Source: a virus
Length of the DNA: 64,000 nucleotides
Reading direction: 5' to 3' (one strand)
Virus record (IMG/VR): IMGVR_UViG_3300002835_000088
Span: 28,704 to 92,703 of that record
Below, in pieces: positions 27,542-36,553 of the stretch. Below the pieces are notes generated by a model that was not told the DNA's origin, did not search any database, and saw nothing but the letters and a program-made list of their open reading frames with translations. Each line of letters opens with the position of its first letter. Position 1 is the stretch's first letter. Both the position numbers and the translations under genes were made by a program.

Positions 27542-29869
27542 TTATCCCAGCCAGCCAGATCTATAGTAGACGCGAAGGCTAGCATCTCCATTCACATCAC
27601 CCGAGTCGGTAAACTCTATTTCATTATTTCCTGGTGCAAGCTCAATGAAATCAGCTAAAACATCAATTCTTCCTCTAGCACCGTCAACTTGACCGTTAAA
27701 GGCAACTTCTCTGTTTTTTGTATCAATTTCTAATACGTCGGCACTAAGAGTAGCTGTTGCATTGGCAATACCTGGAGTAAAGATAACGTCATTCTTTTTA
27801 ATAGCTTTTCCACTTGCCAGAGTTTTTGCAATAGTGTCAGAAACGCTTGCTGTTCCATTTGCCCCAGAAAATGGGAGGCTTCCAGAAACTGTTGCAATAC
27901 CACTTGGCGTGACAGGAACAGCTGTAGCAATTCCAAGAAGCTCTATAAACACAGTTGTAACTTCGGTATTTGGGACATCTGTTCCAGAGATAACTAGAGT
28001 AAAGGAATTTGCAGTCAGAACAGAAGCAACTGACCTAACGCCAGCACCAAAAGGTGTTGTCCCAGAGAAAGTAAGTTCAGCTCCAGTGTATAGGCCATGA
28101 GCGTTTACTGTAGTCACTGTGACAATGTTTCCAGTTCGTGAGTAGGACTTCACCTTTCGTGAAGAAGGCTCGACGAAGCCAGCTGTTACAGAGGTAGGGA
28201 TTAGATTTGCAACACTCTTTGAGTAAGCAAATGTTGTTGTACTAGGAACTGCTGTAATTGTAAATGTTCCGTCATAGCTTGGGTCCACCCCAGAAACTAC
28301 AACTTTTTCACCGACAACATAGTTGTGAGGTGTGCCAGTAGTTAGAATGACAGTGTTTGACGATGCTGACCTAATAGAAATAGCTCTTTCATTTGAAGAA
28401 GATTTCTTAAATTTAAAGCTAGTAGGTGTTGGAATTTCTGTAATTGTGTATGTGCCATTGAAGTAAGCATCAACGTTTGTAATAGAAACTAGTTCCCCAA
28501 CAATAAATCCGTGAGCAGCGCTAGTTTCTAGGGTTGCTATGTTGAGAAGCAGCTGTTTACTTACAATTTCTTTAGCATTGGTACGAGTTGCAGCATAGCT
28601 AAATGTATTAGAAGTTGTTGCAGTAATTGTGTACGAACCGTCAAAAGGAATACCTGTGTTTGTAACAGTTACAGTGTCTCCAATAATAAATTGGTGCTCG
28701 TCTGCTGTAGTTAAAGTTGCAATATTAGAGACAACTACTTTTCCTGTTACTGATTTTGGGGGAACGCGAGTTCTTGCGTAAGTAAAAGTGTTGTCATTTG
28801 GAACACCAGTAATTTTATATGTTCCATCAAAAAGACTATCTACCCCAGCAATAGTTATAGAGTCATTAACTCCAAAACCATGTGCGTTCGCTGTTTCTAA
28901 TCTAGCAACACTGTTCTGTAAAGCCTTCGTGACGACATCTGTGATAACTGCAGACTCTGTTTCAAAAGTGAAAGTGGTGTCTGTTGGAGTAGAAGTAATT
29001 AATTGCTGACCATCAAATGGGAATCCCACGTTTGAAATGTAAATCTCATCTCCAGCTTTAAAGTCATGCTTTGCTGTGGTTGTAAGAGTTGCCACATCAA
29101 CAAGTCTTGTTGTATCAAAAACAAGCTGCTTGTTTACAATAGCTCGAACAATACTTCCCTTCAACGACTGAGTAACTAAGATGAGCTTGTCTGTAGTTCT
29201 GTTGTAGATAGAAGCAGGAGATATCAAGGGTCCTGTAATTTCTAATATACATGGGACTGGATAGTTTCCAATGTTTTGAACAGAACCAATTCCGCTATAT
29301 CCCATTTCATTATTCTTTACAGGAATTTCACCAACGTTATATCCGTCAGGGCTTGCATCGTTCCAAGAGTACTTAATTGGGTCAGCAGCACGAAGACCAA
29401 TTTCAAACTCTGTTCTTCCACGAGAGTTACGTGTCTCAATACGAACGTCACCGCTTAGACGAACCCAAGAAGCACGGATAGGGTCATTACCAGTCTTTAA
29501 CCATGTTCCTTTATAAACTAAATCGCAAGCGGCAACTAACCTATCTCGAGCTGGTTCAACCTGAGAAGGATTCTGAGTCAGATATACACCTTTTAAAACT
29601 AGTTCTCGAGCGTTATAACGTCCTTGAACATCATAAGAACCGTCACCAAAACCTCGAGCAATATTAGGCATTTCTGCAGAAGGCATTGACCACCAGCCTT
29701 CAATATCAGTGACTACCCAAACAACGCCATCATCATCAATTGAGTTAAAAATAAAGTCACCAAGAATAATGTTGGCTTGAAGCTTTAATTTTTCAATGTA
29801 GTCAGGTTGTAATGGAGTAAGTCCACGATCTACATAAAAATTTTCTTGCCCTTGTGTGTAAGCAGACAT
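27542..29869 (-). CDS. Distal tail (Dit)-like protein with six inserted repeats
   Basis: A 775-residue protein. Residues ~50-170 (WWSMPSAEMPNIARGFGDG...GRYNARELVLKGVYL...RDRLVAACDLVYKG...RTEFEIGLRAADPIKY) match the Dit/phage tail family of siphoviruses. The C-terminal ~100 residues (ADFIELAPGNNEIEFTDSG...SLRVYYRSGWLG) complete the fold. Between lie six ~60-residue beta repeats of the pattern ATLTTxxxHGFxVGDxVT, then GTYTITxxPTxTTF. That makes this about 2.5 times longer than a plain Dit. It is directly downstream of the tape-measure gene, as expected. Confidence 0.82.
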   Translation of the reverse strand: MSAYTQGQENFYVDRGLTPLQPDYIEKLKLQANIILGDFIFNSIDDDGVVWVVTDIEGWWSMPSAEMPNIARGFGDGSYDVQGRYNARELVLKGVYLTQNPSQVEPARDRLVAACDLVYKGTWLKTGNDPIRASWVRLSGDVRIETRNSRGRTEFEIGLRAADPIKYSWNDASPDGYNVGEIPVKNNEMGYSGIGSVQNIGNYPVPCILEITGPLISPASIYNRTTDKLILVTQSLKGSIVRAIVNKQLVFDTTRLVDVATLTTTAKHDFKAGDEIYISNVGFPFDGQQLITSTPTDTTFTFETESAVITDVVTKALQNSVARLETANAHGFGVNDSITIAGVDSLFDGTYKITGVPNDNTFTYARTRVPPKSVTGKVVVSNIATLTTADEHQFIIGDTVTVTNTGIPFDGSYTITATTSNTFSYAATRTNAKEIVSKQLLLNIATLETSAAHGFIVGELVSITNVDAYFNGTYTITEIPTPTSFKFKKSSSNERAISIRSASSNTVILTTGTPHNYVVGEKVVVSGVDPSYDGTFTITAVPSTTTFAYSKSVANLIPTSVTAGFVEPSSRKVKSYSRTGNIVTVTTVNAHGLYTGAELTFSGTTPFGAGVRSVASVLTANSFTLVISGTDVPNTEVTTVFIELLGIATAVPVTPSGIATVSGSLPFSGANGTASVSDTIAKTLASGKAIKKNDVIFTPGIANATATLSADVLEIDTKNREVAFNGQVDGARGRIDVLADFIELAPGNNEIEFTDSGDVNGDASLRVYYRSGWLG
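27985..29135 (-). repeat. Six tandem ~60-residue beta repeats inside the Dit-like gene
   Basis: Each unit has a strand-turn-strand pattern with His-Gly-Phe then Val-Gly, and later FDGTYTIT-type and TFTYA-type strands. Single or few copies of the same unit occur in the minor tail gene, the major tail gene and the plus-strand protein at 1-2952. The family resembles domains annotated as E1_FCCH in phage proteins. Likely surface-exposed decoration. Confidence 0.75.
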
Positions 29870-29870
29870 T

Positions 29871-32800
29871 TTATGCAGCTCCCCTTCTCATTTGATAAGC
29901 AAGCTGACGTGAGACAAGATTTGCAAGTTCACGTTCATCCATACCAGCGGATGGGTAAACATTTACAGTTACTCCCTTACCAACCCCTCCACTTAAGAAG
30001 GAAATCATTGCCTTATCACGTTTTGACAATCCATCTGGGTCAAGAGGTTCAACACGCTCTGGGCGACCTGCTTCAGCAAGCTGTGCAAGAACACCGCCTT
30101 GTGTCGCAGGAATAATTCCACCTTGAGCAAGTTGAGGAATTCTGATGTCTACCTTAGGAACTTGGAAACTTCCAACTTTAAATCCACCAAGGGTGAAACC
30201 CTTTCCAGCAATGTTGCTGTTCCACCAAGACTTTGCTGAAGTCCATGCAGCTTCTAGTCCACTCTTTAAGAATCCAAAAATGTTTCCTGCACTATCAGTA
30301 AATTTCTTTGGAAGACCTCTTAAGAATGCTGGTATGTCTTTTGTAAAGAAATCAGTTACAGCAGTCCATGCTGTTTTCACTCCACCACTCATGAAGTCCC
30401 AAAGCTTGCCAGCTCCGTCGATGAATCTCTTAGGAATTCCAGTAATAAATGGGAGTATAGTTTTTGCAAAGAAATCACTAATTCCAGTAAATGCCTTACC
30501 AAGAAGATCAATAATCCATCCCCAGAATCCAGCTACAAGAGTTATATATCTCTTAGGAATTCCTAATAAGAATGGAACAAGAGTGTTTGCAAACCAGTTA
30601 CCAATATTGGTAAAGAGTGTTCCAAGAAGGTCAAAAATCCAACCCCAGAATCCAGCTACAAGTTTGATGTATCGTCCTGGCAGGGAAACTAGGAATGGAA
30701 CTAAAGTATCCATAAACCAACTGCCAATTTTTGTAAATAAATTACCTAATAAATCAAAAATCCAAAGCCAAAAACCAGCTACAAGTTTGATGTATCGTCC
30801 TGGAAGACTGATTAAGAATGGAACCAAAGTCTCTGTAAACCATGCAGAAATTTTTGTAAATAATTCACTAAACCACGTTCCTAATTTTGAGCCAAACTCT
30901 TGGAAGAATCTAAGAACCTTTGGACCAAAGTCTTTAAAGAATGCAACAATCTTGTCCCAGTTTGAGATAATAAGAGGAACAATAAGTAAAAGTAGTCCAA
31001 TAGGACCTCCAAGTAAGCGTAGAGCGCCTCCAGCCAAACGAGCAGCACCTGCTACACCTCGAAGAGCTCCTGCCTTAATTCGAGCAGCAACTGTTGATTT
31101 TTGCATGCCAGTTCTAGCACCAGCAGAAGCTGTTCCAACAGTAGTTAAGCTAGTTGCTGCTTGCTTTCCAGAGATATAAATTCCCTGCATAGCAGCTTTC
31201 TTTTGCTTATCAATAACCATCTGCTTTTGAAGCTCGGTACGTGTTAGTCCAGAGCCTTGTCTAAGTTTTCCAAATGGGTCTTTGATAAAGTTCTTTAGAT
31301 TAGTAAAGGATTTTTGAACATTAAGAATTGCTCCAATAAATCCTTTAAATACAAACCTTGCTGCCCCACCTACTAAAGCAAAAGCTCGATAAACAGCAAA
31401 AATACCACCAACAAAAGCAAGAACCTTCTGAGCAATATCACTGCCAAATATTTTTGTAATAACTTCAAAGATTGAACTTAAAGTTTTAAAGAATGTTGTA
31501 ATAGCTCCACTTTCAGTGAATACTTTTACTAACTTAGCAAAGTTAACTACAACATCTCCAAGTGCTGGTAAAGCTCCACTTAGCTCTTCTCCAACTGAAC
31601 CAAAAATATCTACAGCTTCGTTTAGTTTGTCAACAAAAACACCAAACTGTGGAGTAGCACCAATTTTTGCTGCTTCTCCAATAATGTTTCCAATAAGGTC
31701 AAGAAGCTTTGTAAAGTTAGTTGTTAGACCATTTAAGAAAGTAGTTAGCTTCTCATTATCAGCACCACCCTGAGTGAAGTCCTTCCACTTTTGGAATGTG
31801 GTATCTAGATACTTGACAAAGATATCTGCAGCACCGCCAGGAGCAATAACGTTGTCAATGATGTCGCCTAAAGAGCCAAAGCCCTTCTTAAAAGCTGCCC
31901 CAAGACCACTCGAGATGCGATTAATGTTCTCAAAGAATTCAGTAAGCTCACCTGTGGCTTGCTTGGCCTTCATGGTCTTGTCGAAAGTTTCTCCAAGACG
32001 TTGAATCCATAAACCAAACTTATCAATAAGTGGCTCAGCAGCAGCTACTAGTGCAAGAAGACCTCCATAGAATCCGTTTGCACCCTTACCAACTCTTCTT
32101 AGAAGAGTGTCGTTATTCTTCCAAACAGTTTCAAGATTCTTAAGATTTGTGCCCTCAGTAATTGTGTTTGAAAAGTCAATAGCAATATCGCCAAGCACTC
32201 CTCCAGTTCCCTGAAGTAGAGGAATTAGTTTTGGAAATAGGTTATCTACAAGATTTTGTATCGCTGTCTCAAGTTTTGGAAATAGTTCTTTTCCAGCGGC
32301 GGCTCTTAGCTTTTTAAACTCGCCTTGAATACTTAATAAGTACTTAACAAACCTCTGAGCTTCTGGTGACAAATCAGAGAGAGCGTCATTAAAAGCGTCA
32401 ACTCCAGGACCCTTTTCAGCATCTGCTAAATCCTTACGAGCGTCAGAAACATCCCGCACAGCAGATGCAATTTGACGATTAATGTCACGTATGGCTTTGC
32501 TCTTGGCTGGATCATTGGTTGCTTCATTTTTTGCATTTTCTGCAGCTTTTTCTGCATCTGCTACAGCTTTTATAGATTTTGCATAATCAATAGCAGAATC
32601 TGCTGCTGCTTCTCTAGCATTTCTTTGAGCAATAACAGCATCTTTTACTTCTTGTGAACCTTCAACGCCCGCTGCAGTAGCAGCCTTTTCTTCCTTCTTT
32701 AGGTCCTTGTTTCTATCGATAGCCTTACGAAGGTTGAGGTCTGCCTCAGCAAAAGCAAGCTCTGCTTCTTGACGAGCACGAGAGTTTGGTGGAAGGTCTT

Positions 32801-33617
32801 GAACACGCTGCAATGCATCACGAGCTTTAATAAACTCAAGGCGTGCCTTCTTTTCAGAAATTGCAGCACCCTCAGTTTCAAAGCGAAGTTGCTGCAGTTT
32901 CTCTTTTGCATCTTCTCTAGCTTTGTTGAGCTGCTCTGTTGCTTTATTACTTGCTTCAAGTGAATCTCTATAGGCTCTTTCAGAACGCGAAGCAGAAATC
33001 TTTGCGTTAGCAAGGTCTTCCTCTGCCTCAACTTGCCGCTGTGTTAGTCGAGCAAGGAGTTCTGGTTTTGCCTCATCTTGAAGACGCTTTAACTTTAATT
33101 GAGCATCAGCTAAACGACGTTTTGCTGCTGCAATTGCTTTATCATTAGAAGCAGAAGCTTTTTGAGTCTTTAAACCAGCAGACAATGCTTTAGAGACACC
33201 AGCAAAAGCTAATTTAGCTGTTAGAGCTGCTTGACCTAAGGCTCCTAAAGTAGAAGCAACTGCTACTAAACCACCTGCTGCAACTGCAGAAGCAGTCGCT
33301 CCAAGAGTTAGAAGTCCTCCACCAAGGGCACCAACAGCACCAACAAGTCCAGTAATAGCTGGACCTAAGAAATAACCTGTAGTGATAAGTCTTTGTAGAC
33401 CTAAACGAGCATCTTCTGCTTCTCGTCTAAATTTTGCACTAAAAAGACCGCCTCTATCTCGGTCACCGCTGGCTAATCCTCTTGAAAAAGAGTCAGAAAT
33501 ATTACGACCAGCGTCCTCACCAATTCCATCAAGACCCTCAAAAGCTCTTTGGATATCAGGACGAACGCGGTTGGTAATAGCACGGACAATGACGTGTGCT
33601 TCACCTACTACTGCCAT
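29871..33617 (-). CDS. Tail tape measure protein
   Basis: A 1248-residue protein, the usual longest tail gene just after the assembly chaperones. It starts with the typical ARVGEAHVIVRAITNRV-like region and RAFEGLDGIGEDAGRNI. A hydrophobic Gly-rich segment (110-165), long charged coiled coils (about 150-420), further hydrophobic helices (GGPIGLLLLIVPLIISNWDKI) and a 41-residue tandem repeat block (about 925-1130) follow. At ~0.15 nm per residue it would set a tail of roughly 185-190 nm, using the general tape-measure rule. The start is supported by a ribosome binding site perfectly complementary to the 16S rRNA 3' end. Confidence 0.93.
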   Translation of the reverse strand: MAVVGEAHVIVRAITNRVRPDIQRAFEGLDGIGEDAGRNISDSFSRGLASGDRDRGGLFSAKFRREAEDARLGLQRLITTGYFLGPAITGLVGAVGALGGGLLTLGATASAVAAGGLVAVASTLGALGQAALTAKLAFAGVSKALSAGLKTQKASASNDKAIAAAKRRLADAQLKLKRLQDEAKPELLARLTQRQVEAEEDLANAKISASRSERAYRDSLEASNKATEQLNKAREDAKEKLQQLRFETEGAAISEKKARLEFIKARDALQRVQDLPPNSRARQEAELAFAEADLNLRKAIDRNKDLKKEEKAATAAGVEGSQEVKDAVIAQRNAREAAADSAIDYAKSIKAVADAEKAAENAKNEATNDPAKSKAIRDINRQIASAVRDVSDARKDLADAEKGPGVDAFNDALSDLSPEAQRFVKYLLSIQGEFKKLRAAAGKELFPKLETAIQNLVDNLFPKLIPLLQGTGGVLGDIAIDFSNTITEGTNLKNLETVWKNNDTLLRRVGKGANGFYGGLLALVAAAEPLIDKFGLWIQRLGETFDKTMKAKQATGELTEFFENINRISSGLGAAFKKGFGSLGDIIDNVIAPGGAADIFVKYLDTTFQKWKDFTQGGADNEKLTTFLNGLTTNFTKLLDLIGNIIGEAAKIGATPQFGVFVDKLNEAVDIFGSVGEELSGALPALGDVVVNFAKLVKVFTESGAITTFFKTLSSIFEVITKIFGSDIAQKVLAFVGGIFAVYRAFALVGGAARFVFKGFIGAILNVQKSFTNLKNFIKDPFGKLRQGSGLTRTELQKQMVIDKQKKAAMQGIYISGKQAATSLTTVGTASAGARTGMQKSTVAARIKAGALRGVAGAARLAGGALRLLGGPIGLLLLIVPLIISNWDKIVAFFKDFGPKVLRFFQEFGSKLGTWFSELFTKISAWFTETLVPFLISLPGRYIKLVAGFWLWIFDLLGNLFTKIGSWFMDTLVPFLVSLPGRYIKLVAGFWGWIFDLLGTLFTNIGNWFANTLVPFLLGIPKRYITLVAGFWGWIIDLLGKAFTGISDFFAKTILPFITGIPKRFIDGAGKLWDFMSGGVKTAWTAVTDFFTKDIPAFLRGLPKKFTDSAGNIFGFLKSGLEAAWTSAKSWWNSNIAGKGFTLGGFKVGSFQVPKVDIRIPQLAQGGIIPATQGGVLAQLAEAGRPERVEPLDPDGLSKRDKAMISFLSGGVGKGVTVNVYPSAGMDERELANLVSRQLAYQMRRGAA
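30191..30880 (-). repeat. 41-residue (123-bp) tandem repeats in the tape measure gene
   Basis: At least three strong units (LPGRYIKLVAGFWLWIFDLL, LPGRYIKLVAGFWGWIFDLL, IPKRYITLVAGFWGWIIDLL) run from 30806 downward at exact 123-bp spacing. Two diverged units follow and a partial unit precedes. Each is Trp/Phe-rich and amphipathic. Copy-number change here would alter tail length in steps of ~6 nm. Confidence 0.85.
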
Positions 33618-33622
33618 GTGCT

Positions 33623-33632
33623 ATCACCTCCT
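33623..33632 (-). promoter_or_regulatory. Ten-base perfect Shine-Dalgarno for the tape measure gene
   Basis: Minus-strand AGGAGGTGAT is fully complementary to the canonical bacterial 16S 3' end and lies 5 bases before the ATG. It is the strongest ribosome binding site noted in the window and fixes the start at 33617. Confidence 0.85.
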
Positions 33633-33639
33633 ATTTCGA

Positions 33640-34074
33640 TTAGCCGAGCGGTGCGTCAAGAGTTCTGCCAAAAGGGCTTGGTGCATCAGCATCAAACTCT
33701 GTTGGCGGTACATATGGTTTTGTTACGTTATTTGATGGATCAAATGGAACTAGATCATCAAAAGAAGACGAGCTAGATGCAGTTTCTGATTTCATTCCTG
33801 TATCAACTCTGTACTTGTAAGTCGTGCCATACAACGTTCTGTAGATCACTGAACGAGACTCTGACTTTGCTGCTACCTGTTCTTGAGAGACGATATTTAA
33901 ATCATCTTCAAAATAGTAGTGAAGGACGTCGACCATATCAGCCGCATCCATTTCAACTAGTTTCAGCCCGCTCACAAGTGCCTTCCCATTAACGTAGGGC
34001 CAGAGATCTACTGCCCACTCGATGAAGGCTCTGGCTGCTGCGTAGGGCGGCTTGAATACTCCTCTACAAGCCAC
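33640..34074 (-). CDS. Tail assembly chaperone, distal (T-type) part, probably reached by frameshift
   Basis: The frame is open for 144 codons from a GTG at 34074 and overlaps the end of the upstream chaperone gene in the -1 frame. No ribosome binding site precedes that GTG. In siphoviruses two overlapping genes just before the tape measure are normally expressed as G and a G-T fusion by -1 ribosomal frameshifting. The -1 frame is open back to just after a TGA near 34090, so the shift must occur between about 34090 and 34008. The product has a helical first part and an acidic, Ser/Pro-rich tail, as usual for T parts. Confidence 0.78.
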   Translation of the reverse strand: MACRGVFKPPYAAARAFIEWAVDLWPYVNGKALVSGLKLVEMDAADMVDVLHYYFEDDLNIVSQEQVAAKSESRSVIYRTLYGTTYKYRVDTGMKSETASSSSSFDDLVPFDPSNNVTKPYVPPTEFDADAPSPFGRTLDAPLG

Positions 34075-34355
34075 GCAGTGATTTCACCAAGAGTATCGAC
34101 TGTAACGATTTTGTCTGGGTCATTAAGAAGTGCGTTGAACTTGTCCAAGCTCTCTGGAAGAAGGGTCTTCTCAAAGAAGTCGTTGATGGTACGTGCTACC
34201 GCTGCACCATCAGATTCGTCTGCACCTGCCACGATGTTGAGAAGTACCTTGCCTTGAATTGCTGGACGGCATTGGAACTCTTCACCGTGAATCTTGAACG
34301 AAAGTGGAGACTGGTCTACGACCGTTCCACCGAAGTCCTTGAATCGGTTTGTCAT
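34008..34355 (-). CDS. Tail assembly chaperone (G-type)
   Basis: A 115-residue protein with the typical actinophage chaperone pattern: KDFGGTVVDQSPLSFKIHGEEFQCRP near the N-terminus, a central helical segment (SDGAAVARTINDFFEKTL) and TLGEITAWLVEEYSSRPTQQP at the end, where the frameshift to the downstream frame is expected. It coats the tape measure during tail assembly. AAAGGAAAC precedes the ATG. Confidence 0.88.
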   Translation of the reverse strand: MTNRFKDFGGTVVDQSPLSFKIHGEEFQCRPAIQGKVLLNIVAGADESDGAAVARTINDFFEKTLLPESLDKFNALLNDPDKIVTVDTLGEITAWLVEEYSSRPTQQPEPSSSGQ

Positions 34356-34409
34356 CTTGTTTCCTTTGTTTGTGTCGTTGTCTACTACGTGTGTAGCAGA
34401 CGTTCTATT

Positions 34410-34796
34410 TTACCCTGCCAACCTAAGGTTATCGGTGAGATAACGGTTAGGTTTTGTACCTGGATGTTTTACAACATGGGCAAAAATAATCTGTCCCTTT
34501 GTTTGGAACTTCAACGTATGCTTACGATTTGGCTTAATGATGTGCGGAATAGAACCGTCATGGTGTAGGCGTGCGTAATTCAGATTTGAACCAACTCGGA
34601 CATACTGACCTCTAGTGTCACTAAAATGACGCATATGCAAAGAAGCACGAAGTGCTCCAGTTCTTACTCCTACCTGAGCCTTAGCACCTGTTAAAACTCT
34701 TATACCGCGCTGTCTGAGGTCTTTACCTACAGGACCATTCGGGCTCCTTAGCAAGTACTCCATACCTGCTCTATTTTCAATAAAAATTACAGGCAT
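34410..34796 (-). CDS. HK97-gp10-like head-tail connector/tail completion protein
   Basis: A 128-residue protein with the gp10 pattern: an N-terminal helix (GKDLRQRGIRVLTGAKAQVGVRTGALRASL), then RVGSNLNYARLHHDGSIPHIIKPN and a C-terminal HPGTKPNRYLTDNL. These neck or tail-completion proteins join the head to the tail tube. It follows the terminator-like gene with a TAA-A-ATG junction and is followed by the chaperones. Confidence 0.82.
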   Translation of the reverse strand: MPVIFIENRAGMEYLLRSPNGPVGKDLRQRGIRVLTGAKAQVGVRTGALRASLHMRHFSDTRGQYVRVGSNLNYARLHHDGSIPHIIKPNRKHTLKFQTKGQIIFAHVVKHPGTKPNRYLTDNLRLAG

Positions 34797-34797
34797 T

Positions 34798-35304
34798 TTA
34801 TGGAACCGCCATTGTGATTGTCATACGAGTTGTTTGAAATCCGCCCTCAGGAGGAGCAGAGTCAACAGTTGCAATTACTCCAAGACCGTAAGGTCCATTG
34901 GTTGCCCATGAGTCAAATTGATTAATGCTTTCCATCAAAATCCAAGCATCATAAGCTGCAACCACAGCGGCAGCCTGAATATCATCTGCTAGTGGTGGTT
35001 GTCCATTATTCTGCAGAATTGGAACAGAGCGAGATACAGAAATATTAAGAGTGACACTTCGTGGGTCATTACAACGGCGAGGCTCAGTTGCTTCATCGCC
35101 TGGAGTTCCTACATACATTTGAATCATAGAAACAACGAGCTGTTCGCAATCTACAGCTGGTGTTGCAATATTCCAGTAGCGTCGTGCTGGCAAAGGCATA
35201 CTGTATGAGTTATAAACAGTGATAACTCTGTCTAAGACATCTTGCATTAAGTTCGCAAGATTTTTTGCGTCATCTGACACATTTATTACACTTGGAAGTG
35301 TCAT
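34798..35304 (-). CDS. Tail terminator-like protein
   Basis: A 168-residue protein. The pattern (a first helix DDAKNLANLMQDVLDRVITVYN, then QLVVSMIQMYVGTPG, strands SVTLNISVSRSVPIL and GFQTTRMTITMAVP) resembles actinophage tail terminators. Its place between the adaptor and the gp10-like gene fits. It caps the growing tail tube and provides the head-binding interface. Confidence 0.65.
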   Translation of the reverse strand: MTLPSVINVSDDAKNLANLMQDVLDRVITVYNSYSMPLPARRYWNIATPAVDCEQLVVSMIQMYVGTPGDEATEPRRCNDPRSVTLNISVSRSVPILQNNGQPPLADDIQAAAVVAAYDAWILMESINQFDSWATNGPYGLGVIATVDSAPPEGGFQTTRMTITMAVP

Positions 35305-35319
35305 CGTCTATCTCCGTCT

Positions 35320-36459
35320 CTAAGGTAGAACTATTGGGTTTACAGGGTTCCCTAGTTGATAAATAACGTTGCTAGTTAGCAAGTTAATCACTTCATCTAC
35401 TTCAGGATTGCCCAAACTTGGACGTGTTGCGTACAAATCTAGAATTCCTGGGTCACGAGTGCCCAAAATAGGCAAAAGCTGTGAATAGGTAAGGCTAAGA
35501 CGAATTGTTCCTTCTATTCTATCCAAAACAGCAGCAGACTCAAAAGTTGTGCTTGTTGTGTTGGTGTAGTTGGATACAGTTGTAGATATCGCCCACTCTT
35601 GATCTTCTGTTAAGAAGTCTGCGTTTAGCTCGTCTAAATAATAGACAACTGTTCCGCCTTCTTGGTTGAAATACAAGTCATACGCAGAAAGCTCAAATGC
35701 TGGTGCCTGACCAATAATGCGGCGAGCGCGAGGTGTATCTGGTGAGAATACACGAGAACGAGCACGAGCCTTATCTGGGTTTACTGTTTTTAAAAACAAG
35801 TCAATTGCATAAACACCAGTGCGCAAATCATCAATAAAATCTTGAGAATCTAAAACTGTGTAAGTAACGCCTTGGCGAGATACAGAAGTAACTCTTTGAG
35901 GAAGGGCACAGGTGTCGTCGCCTTCATAAAGCTTTACAAGTTCAATAGCCAACATTCTGGCTGCAGCTTTGCCAGCTACTGGAGGAGGAGTTCCGTAGGT
36001 GTATGTGACCTCAACGTTGGAAGGTGTCCAAGTAGCATTTGGAGTTCCGTAAATGGTCGAGTGGTCAGCTAAATAATAAGTGTTAGGGTCGACAATATCG
36101 CCATCGCCAGTGCGAAGAGCGTGTACGCGAACTACTTTACGACCACGAAGTCTTACACGACTGTAAGAAGAAGTTCCATCACCTTGATAATCGTGATGTG
36201 AATCAAAACCAAAACCACCTTGTGGAAGGTTTTCTACCTGACCATTAATAAGGGTAGGAGAATAAGAAAGGCGAGAAGCACCAGCACGAAGATACGGGTC
36301 ATAAACTGAAACATAACGCTCCGTTACTGTTGTGCTTCCAGAAAATTTACGGCCTGACATGGCCCAAAGCATGTAAGAAGCGGTTTTAACGGCATCGTAG
36401 GCATAGTCAGAGTCGGCATAGATACCTAACTCATCTGTTTCAACCCAAAGATTGCTCAT
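35320..36459 (-). CDS. Head-to-tail adaptor with C-terminal extension
   Basis: A 379-residue protein. The N-terminal ~190 residues (AYDAVKTASYMLWAMSGRKFSG...RLRGRKVVRVHALRTGDGDIVDPNTYYLAD...VEVTYTYGTPPPVAGKAAARMLAIELVKL) match actinophage head-to-tail adaptors, where TYGTxPPxxg...A is characteristic. A further ~150-residue domain (FELSAYDLYFNQEGGTVVYYLDELNADF...IRLSLTYSQLLPILGTRD) is fused at the C-terminus and is unrecognised. Adaptors bind under the portal. Confidence 0.75.
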   Translation of the reverse strand: MSNLWVETDELGIYADSDYAYDAVKTASYMLWAMSGRKFSGSTTVTERYVSVYDPYLRAGASRLSYSPTLINGQVENLPQGGFGFDSHHDYQGDGTSSYSRVRLRGRKVVRVHALRTGDGDIVDPNTYYLADHSTIYGTPNATWTPSNVEVTYTYGTPPPVAGKAAARMLAIELVKLYEGDDTCALPQRVTSVSRQGVTYTVLDSQDFIDDLRTGVYAIDLFLKTVNPDKARARSRVFSPDTPRARRIIGQAPAFELSAYDLYFNQEGGTVVYYLDELNADFLTEDQEWAISTTVSNYTNTTSTTFESAAVLDRIEGTIRLSLTYSQLLPILGTRDPGILDLYATRPSLGNPEVDEVINLLTSNVIYQLGNPVNPIVLP

Positions 36460-36488
36460 TTCGTCCCTTTCTTCTCCAGATGTGAATA

Positions 36489-36538
36489 GGGGCGGACAGG
36501 GAACCGAGTGTTAGACACAAACGGCATCTGCCCGCCCC
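36489..36538 (-). terminator. GC-rich hairpin between major tail and adaptor genes
   Basis: Arms GGGGCGGACAG (36489-36499) and CTGCCCGCCCC (36528-36538) pair along 11 positions. One A-C mismatch on the plus strand becomes a G-U pair in minus-strand RNA. The 28-base loop contains further self-complementary words. It lies directly after the major tail gene, where it may lower downstream expression or protect the upstream message. No U-tract follows. Confidence 0.6.
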
Positions 36539-36553
36539 TTTATCCTACTATTA

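Noticed and set aside
30145-31179. Long plus-strand open frame opposite the tape measure gene (about 344 codons)
   Set aside because: It is the antisense shadow of a clearly coding, repeat-containing tape measure gene and has no ribosome binding site or recognisable protein pattern.
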